From NCBI RefSeq assembly GCF_002154575.1, contig NZ_MUBA01000099.1:1-35476 (forward strand): a stretch of DNA of 35,476 nt. The letters are read 5' to 3'. Position numbers and translations under genes: made by a program. Source of the DNA: Streptomyces bobili (GTDB lineage Bacteria; Actinomycetota; Actinomycetes; Streptomycetales; Streptomycetaceae). Position 1 is the stretch's first letter. Each line of letters begins with the position of its first letter. This document shows positions 7,421-15,187 of this stretch, piece by piece. The notes beneath the pieces were generated by a model. It saw only the letters and a list, made by a program, of their open reading frames with translations, was not told the DNA's origin and searched no databases.

Positions 7421-8655
7421 CCGACGCGGACCATGGCGGCCACGCCGGGCCGTACGCCGCCGAGAGCGGCGCGGGCGCCCAGGCCGGGCCGCTCCGCCTG
7501 GAACACCCCGTCCTCAAGGCACTCCTGGGCGCCTGGGCGCTGGCCGCCTGCTCGGCCGAGGAGACCGCCGCCGTCGAGGACCACCTCGGCGACTGCGGGG
7601 CCTGCGCCGACGAGGCCCGGCGGCTGCGTGAGGCGGTCGGCCTGCTCCAGCGCCCCGACAGCCTCGACCTGGACCCGGCCCTGCGCACCCGCGTCCTGGA
7701 GAGCTGCCTGGACCGGCGCCCGCCGCGCATCCCGGTGCCCGACTGGGCGATGTCGTACGACGCCGAGACCGCGCGGCTGGACGCGCTGCTCCAGGACTTC
7801 GGGGACGCGGAGTGGCACGCGCCCGTGCGCCTGCGCTGGTTCCGCGGCGCGGACGCCACCAGCCGCCGTACGACCGTCGCCGGCGTCATCGCGCACCTGA
7901 TCGCGGTGGACGGGCTGGTCGCCGTCGCGCTGGGCCTCGACGATCCGCTGGGACCGGTCACGGGCGGCTCGGCGGGCAAGCCGGTGGGATCGCCGGCCGA
8001 GCGGACGGAGGCGTTCTGGGACGCCTCGCACTTCCCGCCCACCCGGTCCGTGCGCGGCCCCTGGCGGGACCAGACCCACGCGGTCGTCCGCACGGCGTGC
8101 TTCACGGGTGGGGGCACCTCCCGCGCGAGCGGAGCCGAGCGTGGGGGAGGCTCCGGCACCATGCCGGTGTCGTACGGCGACTTCGAACTGCCGCTGCGGG
8201 ACGCGCTGGTGGACCGGGCCTTCGAATGCTGGGTGCACGCCGTGGACATCGCCGAGGCCGTCGACTACCCCTACGAGCCGCCCGCGCCGCGTCATCTGCG
8301 CGGCATGATCGACCTGGCCGCCCGGATGCTGCCCGGCGCCCTCGCCGACCGCCGCCGCGCGGGACTCACCTCACCGGGCGATACGCGGCACCTGGTGACC
8401 GCCGGCCGCCCCGGCCGCAGCCTGCGGCTGGAGATCGAGGGACGGGGCGGCGGCGAGTGGCTCATCCCCCTCGACTCCCCCGCCGCGGTGGGCTCCGCCG
8501 ACCACGAGGTGGCCCATGTGGCCCTGGACGACGTGGAGTTCTGCCGGCTCGCGGCAGGCCACGTCTCGCCGGAGGAAGCGGCGGCGGGCCAGGTGGGCGA
8601 CCGCAGGGCCATCAGCGACGTACTGTCCGCGGCGGCGTCCCTGAGCCGGATGTAG
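7417..8655 (+). CDS. zinc-finger anti-sigma-like protein fused to a maleylpyruvate-isomerase-like domain
   Basis: This 412-residue protein begins with a helical segment ending in EDHLGDCGACADE. His56, Cys60 and Cys63 form the H-x3-C-x2-C motif of ZAS-type anti-sigma factors. From about residue 110 it continues into an MDMPI/DinB-like four-helix domain (DWAMSYDAETARLDALL, TTVAGVIAHLIAVDGLVAVALG, then WVHAVDIAEAV), and the C-terminal part matches the usual MDMPI tail. No transmembrane helix is apparent, so a soluble anti-sigma factor is expected. It overlaps the sigma gene by 4 bp. Residues about 231-246 (GGGTSRASGAERGGGS) are low in complexity and encoded by a Streptomyces-type repeat that looks inserted in frame. 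Anti-sigma function is inferred from position and motif. Confidence 0.85.
   Translation: MTDADHGGHAGPYAAESGAGAQAGPLRLEHPVLKALLGAWALAACSAEETAAVEDHLGDCGACADEARRLREAVGLLQRPDSLDLDPALRTRVLESCLDRRPPRIPVPDWAMSYDAETARLDALLQDFGDAEWHAPVRLRWFRGADATSRRTTVAGVIAHLIAVDGLVAVALGLDDPLGPVTGGSAGKPVGSPAERTEAFWDASHFPPTRSVRGPWRDQTHAVVRTACFTGGGTSRASGAERGGGSGTMPVSYGDFELPLRDALVDRAFECWVHAVDIAEAVDYPYEPPAPRHLRGMIDLAARMLPGALADRRRAGLTSPGDTRHLVTAGRPGRSLRLEIEGRGGGEWLIPLDSPAAVGSADHEVAHVALDDVEFCRLAAGHVSPEEAAAGQVGDRRAISDVLSAAASLSRM
8107..8154 (+). repeat. Streptomyces small repeat inserted in frame in the zinc-finger gene
   Basis: The stretch begins GGTGGGGGCACCTCCC, has a GAGCGGAGCCGAGCG core and ends GTGGGGGAGG. The arms CCTCCC and GGGAGG can pair. 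It looks like the GC-rich small repeats scattered between Streptomyces genes, but here it is translated into a Gly/Ser/Arg-rich loop. Family membership is from memory of similar elements. Confidence 0.55.
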
Positions 8656-8668
8656 GAGCCACCCGGCG

Positions 8669-8681
8669 CGGGGCGGCCCCG
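8669..8681. terminator. weak hairpin between convergent genes
   Basis: CGGGG-CGG-CCCCG lies in the 26-bp gap between the zinc-finger gene and purU. It is short, and could serve both strands. Confidence 0.25.
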
Positions 8682-9566
8682 CTACGCGAAGACGACCGTG
8701 CGTCGCCCGTTCAGCAGGATCCGCCGCTCCGCGTGCCACTTCACGGCACGGGCCAGCGCCTGGCACTCCACGTCGCGCCCGACGGCCACGAGCTGGTCCG
8801 GCGTGACGTCGTGCCCCACCCGCTCGACCTCCTGCTCGATGATCGGCCCCTCGTCGAGGTCGGCCGTCACATAGTGCGCCGTCGCGCCGATCAGCTTCAC
8901 GCCCCGCGCGTGCGCCTGGTGGTACGGCTTCGCGCCCTTGAAGCTCGGCAGGAAGGAGTGGTGGATGTTGATGATCTTCCCGTTGAGCTGCTTGCACAGG
9001 TCGTCCGACAGCACCTGCATGTAGCGGGCCAGGACGACCAGCTCGACACCCTCCTCGCGGACGATCTCCAGCAGCCGCGCCTCCGCCTCGGCCTTGTTGT
9101 CCTTCGCCACCGGGATGTGGTGGAAGGGAACGCCGTACGAATCCACCAGCTCGGCGAAGTCGGTGTGGTTGGACACCACGGCCGCGATCTCCACCGGCAG
9201 CGCGCCGGTCCGGGCGCGGAACAGCAGGTCGTTCAGGCAGTGGCCGAACCTGCTGACCATGAGGACGATGCGCATCTTCTCGTCGGCCCGGTTGATCTGC
9301 CAGTCCATGTGGAAGGCGTCGCCGATCGCCGCGAAGCTCGCCCGCAGCTTGTCCACGGTCACCGGCGACTCCGCCGAGAAGTGGACCCGCATGAAGAACA
9401 GTCCCGTGTCGTGGTCGCCGAACTGCTGGCTGTCCTCGATGTTGCAGCCGGTCATGAACAGGTAGCTCGACACGGCGTGCACGATGCCCTGCTTGTCGGG
9501 GCAGGACAGTGTGAGGACGTACTGGTCGGCGAGGGTCGCCGTGGCGCGGGTGGACTGCTCACTCAT
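8682..9566 (-). CDS. purU: formyltetrahydrofolate deformylase
   Basis: PurU hydrolyses 10-formyl-tetrahydrofolate to tetrahydrofolate and formate, balancing one-carbon units and supplying formate. The 294-residue product has an N-terminal ACT domain (YVLTLSCPDKQGIVHAVSSYL, 16-36). A glycinamide-ribonucleotide-transformylase-like domain follows: MRIVLMVSRFGHCLNDLL (98-115), then the catalytic set Asn200 and His202 in INIHHSFLPSFKG and Asp238 in DLDEGPII. HHSFLPSFKGAKPYHQAH is a hallmark of PurU as opposed to PurN. I chose the ATG at 9566 (MSEQSTRATA); a GTG nine codons upstream is possible, and neither has a strong ribosome site. It is monocistronic and followed by a short convergent gap. Confidence 0.95.
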   Translation of the reverse strand: MSEQSTRATATLADQYVLTLSCPDKQGIVHAVSSYLFMTGCNIEDSQQFGDHDTGLFFMRVHFSAESPVTVDKLRASFAAIGDAFHMDWQINRADEKMRIVLMVSRFGHCLNDLLFRARTGALPVEIAAVVSNHTDFAELVDSYGVPFHHIPVAKDNKAEAEARLLEIVREEGVELVVLARYMQVLSDDLCKQLNGKIINIHHSFLPSFKGAKPYHQAHARGVKLIGATAHYVTADLDEGPIIEQEVERVGHDVTPDQLVAVGRDVECQALARAVKWHAERRILLNGRRTVVFA

Positions 9567-9641
9567 GCAGCACAGGGTCTCATGACAGGTCACACACGCA
9601 GGAACGCCGTCCGCAGGACGGAATCACCCGCCGGTCCCCGT

Positions 9642-9707
9642 CACGCCGCCCTCGTCATGATCCGCCGCACTTCTCACGCCGTCCTCGTCATGATCCGCAG
9701 CACTTCG
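9642..9707 (-). repeat. 33-bp tandem duplication across a gene's 3' end
   Basis: Positions 9642-9674 and 9675-9707 are adjacent copies of 33 bp differing at three bases. The right copy encodes the last residues (RIMTRTA) and the stop of the SCO4402-type gene. The left copy repeats them out of use just after the stop (RIMTRAA and a second stop). Confidence 0.85.
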
Positions 9708-10174
9708 AGCGTGCGCGGCGGGACGTCCGGCTCCTCGCCGTCGGCCACCGCCAGGCGTACGTGGGCGTCGCGCGCCGCCCGTACGGCGTCGGGCCAGCCC
9801 TCGTGGTCGACGTACGCGGAGACCGGGGCGTCGGGGCCGACCTGGTGCATGATCCGCAGGACGCGCAGCACGGCGGTGTCGACGAGCGCGGCCTCCTGGG
9901 AGTCGCGGAAGATCGTGCCGACGTACTTCTCGGCGGACCAGTTGTCGAGCCAGGTGTCCTCGACCAGGCGGTACACGGCGTCGGTGACGTCCCCGTACCC
10001 GTCGACGCCGGCCAGCCAGACGTCCCGCTGGAACACCGGGTCGGAGAGCATGTGCAGCGCGGAGCGCACATTGCTGCGCCAGCGCCACCACGGCATGTCG
10101 TTGAGTGGCATGCCGCCCATGGTGGGGGAGCGACGGCCGCGACGGGAAGAGTTCTCCGAACCTTGCACGGTCAT
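9674..10174 (-). CDS. SCO4402-family protein of unknown function
   Basis: The 166-residue product has no known function. Recognisable segments are NDMPWWRWRSNVRSALHML, VFQRDVWLAGVDGYGDVTDAVYRLVEDTWLDNW and RTLEVLRIMTRTA. It is rich in aromatic and acidic residues, has no signal peptide or membrane segment, and is probably cytoplasmic. I recall near-identical proteins in most Streptomyces at this locus under the SCO4402 name. The ATG at 10174 (MTVQGSENSS) is chosen because the extension reads like the remembered family start; internal ATGs at MGGMPLND and MPLND are alternatives and would remove a basic, unstructured leader. Its 3' end is duplicated in tandem. It is divergent from the lipoprotein gene. 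Confidence 0.78.
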   Translation of the reverse strand: MTVQGSENSSRRGRRSPTMGGMPLNDMPWWRWRSNVRSALHMLSDPVFQRDVWLAGVDGYGDVTDAVYRLVEDTWLDNWSAEKYVGTIFRDSQEAALVDTAVLRVLRIMHQVGPDAPVSAYVDHEGWPDAVRAARDAHVRLAVADGEEPDVPPRTLEVLRIMTRTA

Positions 10175-10310
10175 CGATCGTACGTTTCCCCGTCCCGCCC
10201 GCCTCACCAGCCCCCGCAATTCACCTCCCTGTCACCCGGCGTTGACCGTGGGTCACTCGGAGGTTGGTCATGTGGCGGAATCGTGCGTGGACATGACCGG
10301 CAGGCAACGC

Positions 10311-11621
10311 ATGCGAAGTACCTTCCTCCCCAGGTCCCTCCGCCCCACCAGGTCCTTCAGATCCGCCGCGCTGTCGGCGGGCGCCCTGGTGGCCAGTGCG
10401 TCGCTCGCCGCGGGATGCGGGCTCGTCCCCGGGGCCACGGGGGGCTCCGGGGACGACTCGATCGTCGTGATGACGTGGGCGCCCGAGGGCACCGCGGCCA
10501 CCAACAAGCCCGGCATGCCCGCCTTCGCCCGCGCCTACGCCCGTTGGATCAACGCCAACGGCGGCCTCGACGGCCGTCAGCTCAAGGTACTCACCTGCAA
10601 CGACCACAACGACACCGTGGACGCCGCGAAGTGCGCCCGGCAGGCCGTGAAGGCGAACGCGGTCGCCGTGCTCGGCTCCTACAGCCAGCACTCCGAGTCC
10701 TTCCTCCCGCATCTGGAAGGCGCCGGCATTCCCTACATAGGCGGCTACGGCGTCACCAACGAGGAGTTCATCAGCCCGCTCTCCTACCCCGTCAACGGCG
10801 GCCAGCCGGCGCTGCTGGCGGGCCTCGGCAAGGAGCTGGCCGCGGTCTGCGGCCCCGTCGCCCTCGTCCGCCCCGACACCATCGCGGGCGACACCCTGCC
10901 CGCCATGCTCGACGCCGGACTCACGGCGGGCGGCCACGGCAAGGTCGTGGACCAGCGGGCCGCGGAGGACGCCACCGAGTACTCGGCGCAGGCCGACGCC
11001 GCGCTGAAGGAGGCGACCGTCGAGGACGGTTCCGGCGAGAACGACAAGGGATGCGTGATCCCCGCCCTCGGCGACCGCACCGGCACCTTCATGGACTCCT
11101 TCCGGCGTGGCCGCGAGGACTACCCCACCGTGCGCACCGCGACCGTCCTCGGCAGCGTCGACCAGACGGTGATCAACTCCACCGGTGGCGCGTCCAGTGC
11201 CTTCGAGGGGGCCTACGTCACCGGCTGGTACCCGGTGGCGAGCGACCCGCGGTGGGACCCGATGAAGAAGGTGATCAGCGAGAGCGCCTTCTCCGACACC
11301 CGGATCGACCCGGCGGACACGGGCGTGCAGACCACCTGGATCGCCTACACCGTGTTCAGGAAGGTCGTGGAGTCGCTCGGGGCCGGCGCGGTGACCGCCG
11401 ACACCGTCACCGGCGCCCTCGACGACGGCCTGAAGGTCAGCACGGGCGGGCTCACACCGACCCTGCGCTGGGAGTTCACCGACCAGCTCGCCTCGATCGG
11501 CTTCCCGCGCCTGGTCAACGCCGACGTGACCCTCCAGACGGTGAAGCAGGGCAGGCTGGCGGCGGCCAAGGAGGGCTTCGTCGACGTCACGAAGACGCTG
11601 GAGAACGCCGACGTCGACTGA
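10311..11621 (+). CDS. substrate-binding lipoprotein, branched-chain amino acid ABC type
   Basis: The 436-residue protein starts with an Arg-rich n-region, a hydrophobic h-region (AALSAGALVASASLAAGC) and a lipobox LAAGC with the lipidated Cys36. It should therefore be anchored to the outer face of the membrane. The body is a type I periplasmic-binding fold: ARAYARWINANGGLDGRQLKVLTCNDHND, CARQAVKANAVAVLGSYS, GAGIPYIGGYGVTNEEF and a late GAYVTGWYP. This is typical of LivJ/Leu-binding-like receptors. No permease or ATPase gene adjoins it, so it may be an orphan receptor or sensor. The ATG at 10311 has an AGG-type site 6 nt upstream; an ATG six codons earlier is possible. The inverted repeat TGACC-GTG-GGTCA at 10243-10255 overlaps a TTGACC that could be a -35 element. 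The 3' end converges with a 15-bp gap. Confidence 0.85.
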   Translation: MRSTFLPRSLRPTRSFRSAALSAGALVASASLAAGCGLVPGATGGSGDDSIVVMTWAPEGTAATNKPGMPAFARAYARWINANGGLDGRQLKVLTCNDHNDTVDAAKCARQAVKANAVAVLGSYSQHSESFLPHLEGAGIPYIGGYGVTNEEFISPLSYPVNGGQPALLAGLGKELAAVCGPVALVRPDTIAGDTLPAMLDAGLTAGGHGKVVDQRAAEDATEYSAQADAALKEATVEDGSGENDKGCVIPALGDRTGTFMDSFRRGREDYPTVRTATVLGSVDQTVINSTGGASSAFEGAYVTGWYPVASDPRWDPMKKVISESAFSDTRIDPADTGVQTTWIAYTVFRKVVESLGAGAVTADTVTGALDDGLKVSTGGLTPTLRWEFTDQLASIGFPRLVNADVTLQTVKQGRLAAAKEGFVDVTKTLENADVD

Positions 11622-11636
11622 GCCGACGCCGGCCGC

Positions 11637-13304
11637 TCACAGCTGCACCGGCTGCCGCTCTGTCAGGCCGTACGTCTTCGCGATCGCGTTCCACAGTTCG
11701 GCGGCCTGCTTCTTCTGGGCGCTGGCCGTGCCGCTCGCGCGGTTGGCCTCCTGCGTCCGGCCCGTGGAGCGGGCCTGGCCCTTCTTGCAGAGCTTGCCCC
11801 TGTCCGCGGCCACCTGGTCGGCCCAGGCCGCGTAGTGGTTGTCGGCGGAGGCGGAGGCCTGCCAGGCCTTGGTGAGCGCGGTGGTCAGCGCGGCATGCTC
11901 CGGCAGCTGGTCGACGGTCAGGCCGGACAGTTTCGTCACCAGTTCCGTGCGCTGCTTCGCCGCGTCCCGCAGGTCGGCCGCGGCCTTGCCGAGGTTGCCG
12001 CACTTCTTCACGTCGGCCACCGCGCCGATCACGGTCGCCCGGCTGCTGCCGCTGTCCGCGAGCAGCTTGTCCAGGGCGATCGCCTGCTGCTCGGCCGCGT
12101 CGGCCGAAGCCGACGCCGATTCCTCGGTGGCGGGCGCCGACGCGGCGACGGTCTTGTTGTCGTCGCCCTCGTCGGCGCCGCCCCCGCTGGAGAGCAGTGC
12201 GCCCGCGCCGACCCCGACGACGACGAGCGCCACACCGATCGCGGCGAACAGCGGCACCCGCGAGCCGCTACGGCCGCCGCCGTGGTCGTCGTCCCGCATC
12301 GCGCGCCGCCCGCCGGAGCCGCCGCCCGGCGGGGTGTGGCCGGGCTGGGTGTAGGCGGGCTGTGCGTGGGCGGCATGGGCATGGGCGGCGGGGTGGGCGC
12401 CGTATGCGGGCGGCTCGGGCTCCGAGAAGCGCGGCATCTGCTGGGTGGCCCCGGCCGGGCCGTCGTCACCGCCGCTGCGGAAGAGGTTGTCGAACTCGGC
12501 GGGCGGCTGCCGCTCGCCCGCGCCGTACGGACTCTGGCCGGTCACGGGCGGGATGTACTGGGTGGCCTCGGCGTCGGCGTGCGAGCCGTGCTGTCCACCG
12601 TGGGCGGGCCGCGCTCCCGGAGCGTTCTGCTGGGCGCGGCCGAGGAAGTGGGTGGACTCGGCCGGCGACTCGGGCGGCAGGGCACCCGGCGCGACCGGCG
12701 GAATGTACTGCGTCGCACCCTCGTCCACCGGCGCGGGGACGGGCGGCAGGTACTGGGTGGCGCCCTCGTCGGCGTGTGCCGGGACGGGGGGTATGTACTG
12801 GGTGGCGCCCTCGTCGGCGTGCGCGGGGACCGGCGGTATGTAGCGGGTGGCGCTGTCCTCCATGGGCGGCAGCGGCGCGGCCGGCACGCCGTGGCCGTAC
12901 GACGGCGGTGCCGGGGCCCCCTCGGGCGGCAGCGGGCCGGCGCCCGGGCCGGGTCCGGCCTGCGGGGCGGCTCGCCACGCGTCGGGGCCCGTCGGCTGCG
13001 GGGTGTCCCACTGCCGGTCCCCGTCCCACTGCCGCTGGTCCGCCGGGGGCGGCCAGGACTGCCCCTGCTGCCCCGCCTGCCGCTCGGGTCCCCAGGGCTG
13101 CCCCCAGGTCTGCCCGCCGGCCGGCGGGCCCGCCGACGGCGCGGGCGGCTGCTGGCCGCCGTACTGCTGCTGCCCGGCGTAGGGGTCCTGCCCCGGACCG
13201 TTCGTCGTGCCCGGCAGCAGGGGTTCCCCGCCGTCGGAGGGCAGCACGATGCCTTCGCGCGCGGTCCGCGCCGAGGGCTCCTCGCCCTGTCCACTCTGCG
13301 TCAC
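11637..13304 (-). CDS. single-pass membrane protein with proline-rich repeats
   Basis: The 555-residue protein has a long disordered cytoplasmic N-terminal region of about 350 residues rich in Pro, Gly, Gln and Ala. One membrane helix follows (VPLFAAIGVALVVVGVGAGALL, about 350-372), then an extracellular helical domain of about 180 residues. Residues about 149-204 carry tandem 15-residue units of the type ATQYIPPVPAHADEG, with a further ATQYIPPV near residue 245. Thr-Gln-Tyr-Ile-Pro-Pro repeats occur in other Streptomyces membrane proteins and look like phospho-acceptor or scaffold motifs, but no function is established. The outer domain has two Cys (KKCGNLGK and KLCKKG) that could form a disulfide. 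The GTG at 13304 follows AGGAG closely. Function unknown. Confidence 0.82.
   Translation of the reverse strand: MTQSGQGEEPSARTAREGIVLPSDGGEPLLPGTTNGPGQDPYAGQQQYGGQQPPAPSAGPPAGGQTWGQPWGPERQAGQQGQSWPPPADQRQWDGDRQWDTPQPTGPDAWRAAPQAGPGPGAGPLPPEGAPAPPSYGHGVPAAPLPPMEDSATRYIPPVPAHADEGATQYIPPVPAHADEGATQYLPPVPAPVDEGATQYIPPVAPGALPPESPAESTHFLGRAQQNAPGARPAHGGQHGSHADAEATQYIPPVTGQSPYGAGERQPPAEFDNLFRSGGDDGPAGATQQMPRFSEPEPPAYGAHPAAHAHAAHAQPAYTQPGHTPPGGGSGGRRAMRDDDHGGGRSGSRVPLFAAIGVALVVVGVGAGALLSSGGGADEGDDNKTVAASAPATEESASASADAAEQQAIALDKLLADSGSSRATVIGAVADVKKCGNLGKAAADLRDAAKQRTELVTKLSGLTVDQLPEHAALTTALTKAWQASASADNHYAAWADQVAADRGKLCKKGQARSTGRTQEANRASGTASAQKKQAAELWNAIAKTYGLTERQPVQL
12691..12858 (-). repeat. 45-bp coding repeats (ATQYIPPV units)
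   Basis: Four near-identical units of about 45 bp encode ATRYIPPVPAHADEG, ATQYIPPVPAHADEG, ATQYLPPVPAPVDEG and ATQYIPPVAPG. The central two are almost identical at the DNA level, suggesting recent expansion or contraction. Confidence 0.75.
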
Positions 13305-13442
13305 CGGGACTCCTACTGATGGGGGACCTTCGGAATCGTCGGCTCACGCTACCGGGTCCCCGGAACCCCGTGCCACGCAGCTCAGGTCATGGCCTCCTCC
13401 CGGTGCCCCGAGTAACGGAACCGGGACGCCGTGCGCTGTACA

Positions 13443-13464
13443 CGCCGCCGATCGTGCGGCGGCG
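13443..13464 (-). terminator. hairpin downstream of the helix-turn-helix/TPR gene
   Basis: CGCCGCC (13443-13449) pairs with GGCGGCG (13458-13464) across an 8-nt loop. It lies about 40 bp past the leftward gene's stop. A second small stem, GGCCG/CGGCC, lies at 13465-13479. There is no U-run. Confidence 0.35.
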
Positions 13465-13504
13465 GGCCGTTTCCCGGCCGTTCACGCCACGGCGCCCCGG
13501 ATGT

Positions 13505-14890
13505 TCACGCGGCTGCCTGGAGGCCCAGTCGTGCCCCGAACTCCCTGACCACCGGCTCCTCCTGGAACGGCCCCAGCCGCGACTGGAGGTCCTCCAGGTA
13601 CTCGGCACCCCGGTTGGAGCGGAGCGTGTCCAGCAACTCCACCGCCTTCAGGCCGGTGTTGCAGGCCTGCTCGATCTCGCGCTGCTGCACCTGGGCCGTG
13701 GCCAGCAGCACATATCCGATGGCCCGTCGGCGGGCCCGGCTCTCCGGATGCCCGGCCAGCGACTGCTGCGCACAGCGCGCCGCCGCCTCGGCCTGCCCGA
13801 GGTCGCGGTGACAGTGCGCCAACTCGTCGGCGAGATAGGCCTCGTCGAAGTGGGCGATCCACGCGGGATCGTCCCCGGCCGCCGGATCGGCCGCCTCCAG
13901 CGCGGCCACGGCCCGCCCGGACGCCGTCTGTGCCGCCCGGACGTCACCCATGAGCGCGTGCCCGCGGGCCTCCGCGGCGTGGAACATGGCCTCCGCGCGC
14001 GGCGTCACCCGCCCCCGCGCGCCCTCCTGGGCCGCCCGCGCCAATTGGGCGATCTCGCGCGGGTTTCCGAGCTGGGCGGCGAGGTGGCTCATGGAGGCGG
14101 CGAGTACATAGCCGCCGTAGCCGCGGTCCCCGGCCGCCTGGGCGAGGCGCAGGGCCTGGATGTAGTAGCGCTGGGCGAGGCCGGGCTGGCCGGTGTCGAT
14201 GGCCATGTAGCCGGCGAGTTCGGTCAACCGGGCCACGGCGGCGAAGAGTTCCCGCCCCACCGCCTCCCGGTACGAACCGGCGAGCAGGCCGGACACGACG
14301 CTGTTGAGGTAGTGCACGACGACCGGGCGGACATGCCCGCTGCCGTACTGGTGGTCCAGTTCGACGAGCGCCTGGGTCATCGCCTTCACGGCCGCCACGT
14401 CGGACAGGCCCACCCGGGGGCCGGCCGAGCGCGCCACCTGCGCGTCGGGCGAGGAGATCAGCCAGTCGCGGCTGGGCTCGACGAGCGCGGAGGCGGCCAC
14501 GGAGGACCCCGAGAGGAAGTCGCGGCGGCCCACGTCACTGCGCCACAGCTCGCAGACCTGCTCGATGGCCCCCAGTACCGTCGGCGAGAACTGGAGACCG
14601 ACACCCGACGCGAGGTTCTTGCCGTTGGCCATGCCGATCTCGTCGATCGTGACCGTACGGCCGAGTTTGCGGCCCAGGGCCTCGGCGATGATCGCCGGTG
14701 CGCGCCCCCGCGGCTGCTGTCCGCGCAGCCAACGGGCCACGGACGTCTTGTCGTAGCGCAGATCGAGACCGTGCTCGGCGCCGCACATGTTCACGCGGCG
14801 GGCGAGTCCGGCGTTCGAGCATCCCGCTTCCTGGATGAGCGCCTGCAACCGTTCGTTCGGCTGCCGCGCGACGAGCGGCCTTGCGGCCAT
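13505..14890 (-). CDS. helix-turn-helix regulator with TPR domain (NsdA-like)
   Basis: The 461-residue protein opens with a probable DNA-binding region: NERLQALIQEAGCSNAGLARRVN, then DKTSVARWLRGQQPRGRAPAIIAEALGRKLG (12-77), resembling a divergent XRE-type helix-turn-helix. From about residue 160 to the end it is alpha-helical with TPR-like units, such as AGYMAIDTGQPGLAQRYYIQALRLAQ and RRAIGYVLLATAQVQQREIEQA. This architecture is shared by Streptomyces regulators of development and antibiotic production such as NsdA. A direct equivalence is not claimed. The ATG at 14890 follows AGGGGGT by about 7 nt; longer in-frame extensions upstream lack a site. It is alone on its strand, divergent from the prim-pol-like gene. 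Confidence 0.82.
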   Translation of the reverse strand: MAARPLVARQPNERLQALIQEAGCSNAGLARRVNMCGAEHGLDLRYDKTSVARWLRGQQPRGRAPAIIAEALGRKLGRTVTIDEIGMANGKNLASGVGLQFSPTVLGAIEQVCELWRSDVGRRDFLSGSSVAASALVEPSRDWLISSPDAQVARSAGPRVGLSDVAAVKAMTQALVELDHQYGSGHVRPVVVHYLNSVVSGLLAGSYREAVGRELFAAVARLTELAGYMAIDTGQPGLAQRYYIQALRLAQAAGDRGYGGYVLAASMSHLAAQLGNPREIAQLARAAQEGARGRVTPRAEAMFHAAEARGHALMGDVRAAQTASGRAVAALEAADPAAGDDPAWIAHFDEAYLADELAHCHRDLGQAEAAARCAQQSLAGHPESRARRRAIGYVLLATAQVQQREIEQACNTGLKAVELLDTLRSNRGAEYLEDLQSRLGPFQEEPVVREFGARLGLQAAA

Positions 14891-15187
14891 GGGCACTACC
14901 CCCTGTGGCTGCGGTGCCTTTCCCGCGCACCGAGTTGATGTGTCTTCCACCGAAAAATTCCGGCCGCGAAGATCAATGCCCCGCGGATACGACGAGAATG
15001 CGAGACATGCCAGGATTGCCTTGGTAAAGACGGAAGCCGCCCCCAAGCGTGACTACCCGCTCCCGCGCTCATTCCTCCCGCGCGCCCCCGCCCATGCACC
15101 CGTGCGCCCCGGACGCCGAATCGATGCTCCTCCCCCGCGCACGTCGGCGGGCCGTAACCCCTGGTGACGCCCAGAGTTGTGTTCATC

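Noticed and set aside
10243..10255. TGACC-GTG-GGTCA inverted repeat as an operator of the lipoprotein gene
   Set aside because: The arms are only 5 bp and no good -10 follows the overlapping TTGACC, so it is mentioned only in the gene entry.
7812..10310. Long plus-strand frame extension upstream of the lipoprotein signal peptide
   Set aside because: It runs through the zinc-finger and purU genes in other frames; the lipoprotein clearly begins near 10311 with a signal peptide.
12197..14938. A 913-codon plus-strand frame
   Set aside because: It spans two clear minus-strand genes and the gap between them, and its product is Arg/Ala/Pro-rich with no fold. It is a product of GC-biased third positions.
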